Shown here: piece after piece, positions 25,578-32,401 of the stretch | How the letters are laid out: every line of letters starts with the position of its first letter | How positions within the stretch are numbered: the stretch's first letter is position 1 | Source of the DNA: an uncultured Pelagibacteraceae bacterium | GTDB taxonomy: Bacteria; Pseudomonadota; Alphaproteobacteria; Pelagibacterales; Pelagibacteraceae | Assembly (NCBI GenBank): GCA_902554035.1 | Contig: CACDMX010000010.1 | Location: forward strand, 1-32,401 | Length of the DNA stretch: 32,401 nt | Direction of reading: 5' to 3' | Notes under the pieces: generated by a model | Databases searched by the model: none | What the model was told of the DNA's origin: nothing | The model's input: the letters and a program-made list of their open reading frames with translations, nothing else | Program-made: the position numbers and the translations under genes

Positions 25578-26864
25578 TTAGATTTTAAATAATTCTTCCC
25601 CTTTTACAAAGGTATTAGTAACTAAACCTTGTAGTTTTTTATTCTCAATACAAGTATTTTTTGATTTTGAAATAATTTTTTCCTTTTTTACGACCCAAGG
25701 CTTGTATAAATCAACAATACAAAAATCTGCATCATTTCCTATTGATAAATTTCCTTTGTTAATTTTTAGAATTTTAGCAGGATTACTCGTTAATAATTCT
25801 ACCAATTTAAACAATTTAACAGATCCATTATGAAAAAGTTCTAATGATAAAGGTAAAAGCGTTTCTATTCCAGAAGCTCCCGTTGCAGCTTGAGAAAAGG
25901 TTAATCTCTTTGACTCCTCATCTTCAGGCTTGTGATCAGAAACAATTACATCTATTAAACCTTTGTTTAAAGCTTTTACAAGAGAATTTCTATCTTCTTC
26001 TGTTCTTAAAGGAGGGGATAATTTTAAAAAAGTTCTAAAGTCTCCAATGTCATTTTCGTTAAGAGATAAATTATTAATAGAGACTCCCGTTGTAAATTTT
26101 ACATGATCTTTTTTTTTATTAATTATATCTATAGATTTAGAGGAAGAAATTTGAGAAATGTGATATCTACAATTAAAATCTTCTAGAAGTGTTAAATCTC
26201 TTTCAATAATTATTTTTTCAGCTAAATCAGGTATCCCTTGTAAACCTAACTTTGTTGCTATAATACCATCATTAACCATTCCATTTTTTGATAATTCAAG
26301 ATCTTCTGCGTGTTGCATAATCAAACAATCCAAATCATAAGCTGATCTCATTATTCTTGACATAAGCCTTGTATTTTGAATTGTTTTAGTTCCATCAGTA
26401 AAACCTACTATTCCTTTATTTTTTAATAGTCCAAATTCTGTCATATTGGTACCTTCTAAATTGTAAGTTAAAGAAGCAGCTGGAAAAATATTAATTTTAG
26501 CTTTATCACGACCTCTTCTTTTTAAAAAATCAACAATTGAAACATTATCAATGACTGGAATTGTATTTGGCATAGTTACAACAGATGTTACACCTCCTGC
26601 AATTGCAGCATTGCTTAAGGTTTTGAAATTTTCTTTGTATTCATAACCAGGTTCACCAACGAATACTCTCATATCAACTAGGCCTGGAAATAAATATTTT
26701 TCTTTTAAATCAATATATTTTTCTCTTGATGGTATGTTATTTTTATTAACTTTTTTACCAACTGCTTCTATTTTTCCTTCTTCGCTAACAATTAAACCTC
26801 CAATTTCCTCTATTGAATTTTTGGGATCAATTATGTTTGCATTAAGAAAATATTTTTTTTTCAT
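25578..26864 (-). CDS. pyrC: dihydroorotase homologue lacking metal ligands (probable non-catalytic partner of PyrB)
   Basis: The 428-residue protein is homologous to type I dihydroorotase throughout (GEPGYEYKENF, GGVTSVVTMPNT, GASGIETLLPL). In active enzymes the strand after PGLxD carries the metal-binding HxH; here it reads R66-V67-F68. The PHH motif is also lost, with SINN at 262-265. His185, His235 and Asp310 remain. Such pseudo-dihydroorotases beside pyrB are known in alphaproteobacteria and Pseudomonas, where they stabilise aspartate carbamoyltransferase without catalysing ring closure. I infer that role here; a catalytic dihydroorotase should lie elsewhere. Its ATG shares one base with the pyrB stop. 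Confidence 0.85.
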   Translation of the reverse strand: MKKKYFLNANIIDPKNSIEEIGGLIVSEEGKIEAVGKKVNKNNIPSREKYIDLKEKYLFPGLVDMRVFVGEPGYEYKENFKTLSNAAIAGGVTSVVTMPNTIPVIDNVSIVDFLKRRGRDKAKINIFPAASLTYNLEGTNMTEFGLLKNKGIVGFTDGTKTIQNTRLMSRIMRSAYDLDCLIMQHAEDLELSKNGMVNDGIIATKLGLQGIPDLAEKIIIERDLTLLEDFNCRYHISQISSSKSIDIINKKKDHVKFTTGVSINNLSLNENDIGDFRTFLKLSPPLRTEEDRNSLVKALNKGLIDVIVSDHKPEDEESKRLTFSQAATGASGIETLLPLSLELFHNGSVKLFKLVELLTSNPAKILKINKGNLSIGNDADFCIVDLYKPWVVKKEKIISKSKNTCIENKKLQGLVTNTFVKGEELFKI

Positions 26865-27805
26865 TATTCACAAAAAATTTTTAAACAAGCCATTCTTACA
26901 GCCACTCCTAATTCGACCTGTTCTTTTATTACACTTTTATTTATATCGTCTGCTAATTTTGTGTCTATTTCTATACCTCTATTCATAGGACCAGGATGCA
27001 TTATTAAAGCATCTTTTTTAGCTTCGTTTAATTTGTCAGGAGTTAATCCATAATATTCATAATACTCTCTATTTGACGATAGAAAAGAACTCGTCATTCT
27101 CTCGTTTTGCAATCTTAACATCATTACAATATCGCAATCTTTTAAACCTTTTTTCATATCAGAAAAAGTATTTACTCCTAATTTATGTATATCTTTAGGA
27201 AGTAAATTTGATGGTGCAACAATATTCACTTCAGCACCTAACATGTTTAATAAATAAATATTTGATCTAGCTACTCTTGAATGTAGTATATCCCCACAAA
27301 TAGCAATACGTAATCCTTGAATTTTATTTTTTCTATCAATTATTGTTAAAGCATCTAACAAAGCTTGAGTAGGATGTTCTCTTCTTCCATCACCTGCATT
27401 TAGAACTGCACAATTTACTTTTTGTGATAAAAGATTGCTAGCACCCGAATCTTGATGTCTAATTACTATAATATCTGGATGCATTGCATTAAGCGTCATC
27501 GCTGTATCTATTAATGTTTCACCTTTTTTTATTGCAGAATTGGTAATATTCATTGACATTACGTCTGCACCAAGTCTTTTTCCTGCTAACTCGAATGAGC
27601 TTTGAGTACGAGTTGATGGTTCGAAAAACAAATTAATTTGTGTTTTGCCTTTTAAAATATCAATCTTTTTGTTTTTACTTTTATTTAGAGAAATAAATCT
27701 CTTTGATTCAGATAGTATTAAATTTACATCTGACACGGATAAATCTTGAATACCTAAGAGGTGTTTTTTTGAAATTTTAACAGCTTTGTTAGAATTTATT
27801 GCCAT
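26864..27805 (-). CDS. pyrB: aspartate carbamoyltransferase catalytic subunit
   Basis: PyrB condenses carbamoyl phosphate and aspartate, the first committed step of pyrimidine synthesis. The 313-residue protein has the carbamoyl-phosphate motif [13 protein letters not shown] (60-72, STRT at 64-67), KKGETLIDT (93-101), IRHQDSGA (115-122), HPTQALLD (144-151) and the late HPGPMNRG. No regulatory pyrI follows; instead the pseudo-dihydroorotase does, with a one-base overlap. It is the first gene of the minus-strand run, and the 42 bases upstream hold a TATAAT and an inverted repeat. There is no Shine-Dalgarno before its ATG. Confidence 0.96.
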   Translation of the reverse strand: MAINSNKAVKISKKHLLGIQDLSVSDVNLILSESKRFISLNKSKNKKIDILKGKTQINLFFEPSTRTQSSFELAGKRLGADVMSMNITNSAIKKGETLIDTAMTLNAMHPDIIVIRHQDSGASNLLSQKVNCAVLNAGDGRREHPTQALLDALTIIDRKNKIQGLRIAICGDILHSRVARSNIYLLNMLGAEVNIVAPSNLLPKDIHKLGVNTFSDMKKGLKDCDIVMMLRLQNERMTSSFLSSNREYYEYYGLTPDKLNEAKKDALIMHPGPMNRGIEIDTKLADDINKSVIKEQVELGVAVRMACLKIFCE

Positions 27806-27809
27806 TAAA

Positions 27810-27840
27810 ATTAACTCTATAACTATTATATAGAATTAAT
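27810..27840. promoter_or_regulatory. inverted repeat with a -10-like box upstream of pyrB
   Basis: Between ruvX and pyrB an imperfect palindrome spans 27810-27840. The outer arms are five bases each, there is one C/A mismatch, then a six-base arm pair TCTATA (27816-27821) and TATAGA (27829-27834) around a seven-base loop. On the minus strand a perfect TATAAT lies at 27830-27825, about 20 bases before the pyrB ATG. No good -35 is seen at the usual distance. The palindrome could be an operator or the 3' structure of ruvX, but it is A/T-only. Confidence 0.3.
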
Positions 27841-27847
27841 GCAAGTA

Positions 27848-28303
27848 TTAATTGTTTAAATAATCTAAAGCCCCTTGAAGTATGAATGTTGCTGCATTTT
27901 CATCAATTTTTTTTACTCTTTTAGAAACACTTACATCTAATTGACTTGATAAATTAAAAGCACCCACTGTTGATAATCTTTCATCCCATAAAATCAAAGG
28001 AATTTTTACTTCTTTATTGATAATAATACATTTATCCTTAACAGACTGAGAAGATCTACCTTTAGAACCATCCATATTTATTGGGTCACCAATAACTAAC
28101 CCTTGAATATTATTTTCTTTAACTAAATATTTAATTTCACTAATTAATTCGTTTAATGAAGAGTTTTCCACAGTTTTTAAAGGCATAGCAATTAATCTTT
28201 TGTCATCAGATATCGATATACCAATCCTTTTTGTACCAATATCAATACCTAGTAATCGTGATTTTTTATCAATTTTACTCTTAAGTTCATCAATAGTGAT
28301 CAT
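27848..28303 (-). CDS. ruvX: YqgF/RuvX family putative Holliday junction resolvase / pre-16S rRNA nuclease
   Basis: Members of this RNase H-fold family process the 5' end of pre-16S rRNA in E. coli (YqgF) and have been proposed as Holliday junction resolvases. The product from the ATG at 28303 has 151 residues, close to the family norm. Likely acidic active-site residues are Asp21 in LLGIDIGTKRIGIS (17-30), the DERLST segment (107-112), and DENAATFIL (134-142). Two upstream in-frame ATGs add residues unlike the family, and the longest overlaps gatC, so I reject them. It diverges from gatC with 39 bases between starts. pyrB follows 42 bases after its stop. Confidence 0.9.
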   Translation of the reverse strand: MITIDELKSKIDKKSRLLGIDIGTKRIGISISDDKRLIAMPLKTVENSSLNELISEIKYLVKENNIQGLVIGDPINMDGSKGRSSQSVKDKCIIINKEVKIPLILWDERLSTVGAFNLSSQLDVSVSKRVKKIDENAATFILQGALDYLNN

Positions 28304-28342
28304 GTTGTATTTTTCTATTATAATGATAGATCTAATTATCAT
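28304..28342. promoter_or_regulatory. divergent ruvX/gatC control region with overlapping -10 boxes
   Basis: The 39 bases between the two starts contain ATTATAAT (28317-28324). This reads TATAAT on the plus strand at 28319-28324, facing gatC, and TATAAT on the minus strand at 28322-28317, facing ruvX. Each would place a transcription start about 7-12 bases before the respective ATG. No consensus -35 is found for either direction, so the sites are weak candidates. If both are real, the two promoters would compete for polymerase. Confidence 0.35.
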
Positions 28343-28630
28343 ATGACTATAGATCTTAAAACAGTTAAACATATATCTAAGTTGTCAAGAATTTCAATTG
28401 ATGATCAAAAAGCTAAGAAATTAGAGAAAGATTTAAATTCAATATTCAATTGGATTGAGAAATTAAATGAATTAAATACAGACAATGTTGAGCCTTTAAC
28501 TTCAATTGCAGAAACAACTCTAAGATTGAGAAAAGATCAAATTTTATCTAAAAATATCAGAGAAGATATCCTTAAAAATTCTCCGAAAGATAATAAAGAT
28601 TATTTTGTTGTACCGAAAGTAGTAGATTGA
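28343..28630 (+). CDS. gatC: Asp/Glu-tRNA amidotransferase subunit C
   Basis: GatC is the small scaffold that wraps around GatA and holds the GatCAB complex together. The 95-residue protein has the family length, with [15 protein letters not shown] (6-20), [20 protein letters not shown] (26-45) and [19 protein letters not shown] (47-65). It is the first gene of gatCAB. Its TGA stop shares one base with the gatA ATG, so the subunits are coupled. Confidence 0.95.
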   Translation: MTIDLKTVKHISKLSRISIDDQKAKKLEKDLNSIFNWIEKLNELNTDNVEPLTSIAETTLRLRKDQILSKNIREDILKNSPKDNKDYFVVPKVVD

Positions 28631-30087
28631 TGACTGATATAATAAATTTAACATTAACTGAGCTTGTTAAGAAAATTAAATCTAAAGAAATTTCCTCAAC
28701 TGATATTACTTCTAATTATATAGAAAGATCAAAATCATCAAAAAAACTAAATACTTATATCGAAGAAACTTTCGATGATGCTCTAGCAAATTCAAAAAAA
28801 TTTGATGCTAAACCAGATTTTCAAAAAAAACTTCCAGGCATTCCTATAGCAGTTAAAGATCTTTATTGTACAAAAAATGTTAAAACAACAGCAGGTAGTA
28901 AAATTTTAGAAAATTTTGTTCCAAGTTATGAGTCTACCGTTACTCAAAATCTCTGGAATTCAGGAGCTATATTACTAGGAAAATTGAATTGTGATGAATT
29001 TGCAATGGGCTCATCAAATGAAACAAGTCATTTTGGAAATGTTTTAAGCCCAATTGATAATAATTTAGTACCAGGAGGTTCTTCGGGTGGTTCTGCTTCT
29101 GCTTTAGCAGCAAAACTTACGCCAGCGACTATTGGTACTGATACAGGTGGATCAATTAGACAACCAGCCTCTTTCACAGGAACTGTAGGATTAAAACCTA
29201 CCTATGGGAGTTGTTCTAGATACGGAATAGTTGCTTTTGCATCCTCTTTAGATCAGGCAGGTCCAATGACAAGAGATGTTAAAGACTGCGCGCTTTTACT
29301 TGAGGTGATAAGTTCATTCGATAACAAAGATTCAACATCAATTGATTTTAAACGGCCAAATTATTTTTCTGACCTTAATAAAAATATTAAAGGTAAAAAA
29401 ATTGGTATTCCTAAAGAATATAGAGTTGAGGGTATGCCTGCCGAAATAGAAAAATTATGGGAAAATGGTAAAGAATATTTAAAAAATTGTGGAGCTGAAA
29501 TTATTGATATTTCTTTACCACATACAAGATATGCTCTTCCTACTTATTACATAGTTGCTCCTGCAGAGGCATCTTCAAATCTAGCGAGATATGACGGTGT
29601 GAAATATGGATTTAGAGTCGAAGGTGAAAATTTGATTGATATGTATGAAAAAACTAGATCTCAAGGATTTGGCGATGAGGTTAAAAGAAGAATTATGATA
29701 GGTACATATGTTCTTTCATCAGGTTATTATGATGCTTACTATCTTAAAGCTCAAAAGGTAAGAAAACTTATAAAAAACGATTTTGATGAAGCTTTTAATA
29801 AAGTTGATGCAATTTTAACTCCTTCTACACCAAGTTCAGCCTTTAAAGTAGGTGAGAAAATGGACGACCCTGTTTCTATGTATTTAAATGATATCTTTAC
29901 TGTCCCAGTAAATTTAGCAGGATTACCAGGTATTTCAATTCCAGCAGGTTTAGATGAAAATAACTATCCATTAGGACTCCAGCTTATTGGAAAACCCTTT
30001 GATGAACAGGGAATTCTAAATATTGCATATTCTATGGAAGAAAAAATTAATTTTAAATTAAATACAAGCGATTGGTGGATTAAGTGA
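28630..30087 (+). CDS. gatA: Asp/Glu-tRNA amidotransferase subunit A
   Basis: GatA is the glutaminase subunit: it frees ammonia from glutamine, which travels to GatB to amidate Glu-tRNA(Gln) and/or Asp-tRNA(Asn). The 485-residue protein has the amidase-signature triad Lys76, Ser151 (in PGGSSGGS) and Ser175 (in [10 protein letters not shown]), with the same spacing as in characterised GatA. I start at the ATG at 28630; the codon just before it is a TTG, less likely to initiate. It overlaps the gatC stop by one base and the gatB GTG by four. Confidence 0.97.
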   Translation: MTDIINLTLTELVKKIKSKEISSTDITSNYIERSKSSKKLNTYIEETFDDALANSKKFDAKPDFQKKLPGIPIAVKDLYCTKNVKTTAGSKILENFVPSYESTVTQNLWNSGAILLGKLNCDEFAMGSSNETSHFGNVLSPIDNNLVPGGSSGGSASALAAKLTPATIGTDTGGSIRQPASFTGTVGLKPTYGSCSRYGIVAFASSLDQAGPMTRDVKDCALLLEVISSFDNKDSTSIDFKRPNYFSDLNKNIKGKKIGIPKEYRVEGMPAEIEKLWENGKEYLKNCGAEIIDISLPHTRYALPTYYIVAPAEASSNLARYDGVKYGFRVEGENLIDMYEKTRSQGFGDEVKRRIMIGTYVLSSGYYDAYYLKAQKVRKLIKNDFDEAFNKVDAILTPSTPSSAFKVGEKMDDPVSMYLNDIFTVPVNLAGLPGISIPAGLDENNYPLGLQLIGKPFDEQGILNIAYSMEEKINFKLNTSDWWIK

Positions 30088-31541
30088 AACAAGATCAATA
30101 CTTGATAGAGAAAAATGGAAATAATTATGAAGTAGTAATTGGATTGGAAGTACATGCTCAAGTGCTTTCAAATTCAAAATTATTTTCTAATTCAGCAACA
30201 AAATTTGGATCTGAGCCGAATACTCAAGTAAGTTTAGTTGATGCTGCGTTTCCTGGAATGCTACCTGTAATAAATGAGTTTTGTGTCAGACAAGCTGTTA
30301 AAACAGGCATTGGTTTAAAAGCTAAAATTAATAAAAAATCAATTTTTGATCGTAAAAATTATTTTTATGCTGATCTACCTCAGGGTTATCAAATTTCTCA
30401 ATACAAAGATCCAATTGTTGGTGAAGGATCAATTGTTCTAGACTTACCCTCAGGCCCTAAGACTATTGGAATTGAAAGACTGCATTTGGAGCAAGATGCT
30501 GGAAAAAGTATACATGATATAGACCCTAGTAGTACTTTAGTTGATTTAAATAGATCTGGTGTAGCTCTTATGGAAATTGTTAGCAAACCAGACCTTAGAT
30601 CTCCTGAAGAGGTCAATTTATATATAAAGAAACTAAGATCAATAATGAGATATTTAGGTACATGTGATGGAAATATGCAAGAAGGTTCATTAAGAGCAGA
30701 TGTTAACGTATCAGTTAGAAAACTTGGCAGTGATAAATTTGGTACACGTTGTGAAATTAAAAATGTTAATTCAATCAAATTCATGCAAATGGCTATCGAG
30801 TATGAAGCAAATAGACAAGTCGAATTATTAGAAGAAGGAGGTATAATTGACCAGGAAACCAGACTTTTTGATACTAAAAAAAATCAAACAAGATCAATGA
30901 GATCAAAAGAGGATGCTCATGATTATAGATACTTTCCTGATCCAGACCTATTACCTTTAGAGTTTGATGATCAATTTATAGAGGATATTAAAAGAGAAAT
31001 ACCGGAGCTTCCAGATCAAAAAAAAGATCGTTTTATTGAAAAATTTAAACTTTCTCCTTATGAGGCAACAATACTAGTTTCAGATTTAGAGACGTCAAAA
31101 TACTTTGAAAAAGTAATTAAAAATTCTGATGTAAAGTTATCTGCAAACTGGATTACCGGTGAATTATTTGCATTACTTAATGAAAAAAATATTGAAATTG
31201 ATCAAAGTCCAATAAGTCCAGAAAATTTATCAAAATTAATTAACTTAATTTCAGATGGAACTATATCGGGAAAAATCGCTAAAACATTATTTGTAGAAAT
31301 GTCAAATGGAGACAAGGATCCAAAGAAAATTGTTGAGGAGAAAGGTCTTAAACAACAAAGTGATCCAAAAGAATTAGAAAGAATAATAGATAAAGTGATT
31401 TTAGATAATCCAGATAATGTACAAAAATATAAATCTGGAAAAGATAAACTTTTTGGTTTTTTTGTTGGTCAAGTGATGAAAGCTTCATCAGGTAAAGCAA
31501 ATCCAAAAATGGTTAATGATATATTAAAGAAAAAACTTTAG
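30084..31541 (+). CDS. gatB: Asp/Glu-tRNA amidotransferase subunit B
   Basis: GatB binds the mischarged tRNA, phosphorylates its side chain with ATP and amidates it. The 485-residue product includes [18 protein letters not shown] (about 18-35), [11 protein letters not shown] (about 53-63), [19 protein letters not shown] (about 89-107) and [18 protein letters not shown] (about 228-245), then the C-terminal YqeY-like tail domain. It starts with GTG at 30084, overlapping the gatA stop as GTGA, with GGTGGA just upstream as a likely Shine-Dalgarno. Whether it serves glutamine, asparagine or both depends on synthetases outside the window. Confidence 0.97.
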   Translation: MKQDQYLIEKNGNNYEVVIGLEVHAQVLSNSKLFSNSATKFGSEPNTQVSLVDAAFPGMLPVINEFCVRQAVKTGIGLKAKINKKSIFDRKNYFYADLPQGYQISQYKDPIVGEGSIVLDLPSGPKTIGIERLHLEQDAGKSIHDIDPSSTLVDLNRSGVALMEIVSKPDLRSPEEVNLYIKKLRSIMRYLGTCDGNMQEGSLRADVNVSVRKLGSDKFGTRCEIKNVNSIKFMQMAIEYEANRQVELLEEGGIIDQETRLFDTKKNQTRSMRSKEDAHDYRYFPDPDLLPLEFDDQFIEDIKREIPELPDQKKDRFIEKFKLSPYEATILVSDLETSKYFEKVIKNSDVKLSANWITGELFALLNEKNIEIDQSPISPENLSKLINLISDGTISGKIAKTLFVEMSNGDKDPKKIVEEKGLKQQSDPKELERIIDKVILDNPDNVQKYKSGKDKLFGFFVGQVMKASSGKANPKMVNDILKKKL

Positions 31542-31546
31542 CCTAA

Positions 31547-32203
31547 ATGGGTAAAAATTTACAAATTACAAATGATATAGAAAAATATATTAATGATAAT
31601 TCTTTAAAATTGAGTCCAATTCAGAAAGAAATTATTTCGTATAATAAAAGTCTAGGCGAAATTAAAAAAATGCAGATTTCAGAAAACCAATGTCATTTTC
31701 TACATTTATTGATTAAAACGTCTAATGTTAGAAAAATTTTAGAAATTGGAACTTTTACCGGATTAAGTACCGTATCAATGTTGCAAGCTTTACCAGATGA
31801 TGGAGAATTAATAGCACTGGATAAAAATAAAAAAACTTCCGATATTGCATTTAATTTTATTAAAAAAGCTAATCAAGAAAATAAAATAAAGTTAATAGTT
31901 AAACCAGCTCTAGAGAGTATAAATATTCTTAAAAAAGATGATGAAAAATTTGACCTTATATTTATAGATGCTGATAAAGAAAATTATAAAAATTATTACG
32001 ACCATAGTATTGATCTGATCAAAAAAAATGGATTAATAATTATTGATAATGTTTTATGGTATGGAGATGTTGTTAACAAAAATAAAAATGATAAAATAAC
32101 AACATTTATAAGAGATTTTAATTCTTATGTTAAAAAAGACAAAAAAACTGAAAAAGTTATGATGCCTATTGGTGATGGCTTTACTATCTGTAGAAAATTA
32201 TAA
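31547..32203 (+). CDS. class I SAM-dependent O-methyltransferase (caffeoyl-CoA OMT-like, COG4122 type)
   Basis: The 218-residue protein has the Rossmann methyltransferase fold of the catechol/caffeoyl-CoA O-methyltransferase group. The SAM-binding motif ILEIGTFTGLST spans 64-75. LIALDKN (88-94) carries the ribose-binding acid. DADKENYKNYY (141-151) and DNVLWYG (167-173) provide the likely metal-binding acids. It follows gatB after five bases and may be read on the same transcript, but its substrate cannot be told from sequence. Its TAA shares one base with the ATG of the following trhO-like gene. Confidence 0.85.
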   Translation: MGKNLQITNDIEKYINDNSLKLSPIQKEIISYNKSLGEIKKMQISENQCHFLHLLIKTSNVRKILEIGTFTGLSTVSMLQALPDDGELIALDKNKKTSDIAFNFIKKANQENKIKLIVKPALESINILKKDDEKFDLIFIDADKENYKNYYDHSIDLIKKNGLIIIDNVLWYGDVVNKNKNDKITTFIRDFNSYVKKDKKTEKVMMPIGDGFTICRKL

Positions 32204-32401
32204 TGTTTTATATTTTTGGGTTTTATAAATTTAAAAAAATAAAAGAGATAAAAAAAAATAAGAAAATCCTAAATTTTTTTTTTATTAAAAATGAAATTCG
32301 TGGAACAATTATTTGTCGAACGAAGGTATTAATGGAACTATATCTGGAAAAAAAAATAATCTAAATTTGGGAATTAAAAAAATTAAAAAAATTTTCAATT
32401 T
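32203..32401 (+). pseudogene. trhO: 5' part of a trhO (YceA) rhodanese-like gene with an apparent frameshift, cut by the window end
   Basis: TrhO, a rhodanese-domain protein, makes 5-hydroxyuridine at tRNA position 34 in E. coli. From the ATG at 32203 the frame reads MFYIFGFYKFKKIKEIKKN, matching the family start, and continues to EIRGTII (about 32296-32313), the GxKGTLL strand. The expected next motif, EGINGTISG, is present at 32322-32348 but in another frame. In the first frame translation stops at 32362-32364 after 53 codons. Loss of one base between 32314 and 32321 would explain this. It could be a real mutation, a sequencing or assembly error, or less likely programmed frameshifting. The rest lies outside the window. 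Confidence 0.7.

Noticed and set aside
28304..28372. Longer ruvX start codons
   Set aside because: The extra N-terminal residues do not resemble the family, and the longest version overlaps the divergent gatC start. The ATG at 28303 gives the expected length.
32274..32283. Ten-base T run in trhO as the site of the frameshift
   Set aside because: The family match stays in the starting frame on the downstream side of the run as far as the GTII strand, so the shift lies later, at 32314-32321.
1..32401. Novel multi-gene system, defence island, mobile element or CRISPR array
   Set aside because: Nearly every base belongs to a recognised housekeeping gene. No direct-repeat arrays, transposases, integrases or uncharacterised gene clusters were seen.

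Overview
This window looks like a piece of a small, streamlined, strongly A+T-rich alphaproteobacterial chromosome, most likely a marine SAR11/Pelagibacterales-type organism. The reasons are the very low G+C with lysine/asparagine/isoleucine-rich proteins, near-zero intergenic space, an alphaproteobacterial ribosomal gene order (no rpsD in the alpha block), and a pyrB gene followed by a degenerate dihydroorotase. The lineage call is inference; the proteins are diagnostic of function, not of genus. The code is standard, no tRNA or rRNA gene, CRISPR, IS element or prophage is visible, and no gap between genes is longer than about 100 bases.

Region 1 (98-15981, + strand) is one continuous run of translation genes: rpsL-rpsG-fusA, then directly the S10 block (rpsJ, rplC, rplD, rplW, rplB, rpsS, rplV, rpsC, rplP, rpmC, rpsQ), the spc block (rplN, rplX, rplE, rpsN, rpsH, rplF, rplR, rpsE, rplO, secY), adk, and the alpha block (rpsM, rpsK, rpoA, rplQ). 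Most junctions are 1-4 base overlaps or gaps of a few bases. tuf is absent between fusA and rpsJ, and rpmD (L30) is absent between rpsE and rplO. The only roomy internal gap, adk-rpsM, carries a good sigma70-type promoter.

Region 2 (16002-21912) is a mosaic of short units: rluC (+), lipB (-), mgtE (+), panC (-), and the galU-ugd pair (+) making UDP-glucose and then UDP-glucuronate. The convergent junctions are extremely tight (rluC and lipB overlap by 29 bases).

Region 3 (21916-27805, - strand) reads pyrB, pseudo-dihydroorotase, plsY, topA, ridA, with gaps of no more than 42 bases. Region 4 has ruvX (-) diverging from gatC-gatA-gatB (+), the tRNA-dependent amidotransferase, followed by a SAM-dependent O-methyltransferase and the first 199 bases of a trhO-like rhodanese gene. 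That gene shows an apparent one-base frameshift near 32314-32321 before the window ends.

I found no previously undescribed multi-gene system. The most interesting points are the trhO frameshift, the loss of metal ligands in the pyrC homologue, the clean absence of rpmD and tuf from their usual sites, and the terminator-free convergent junctions.
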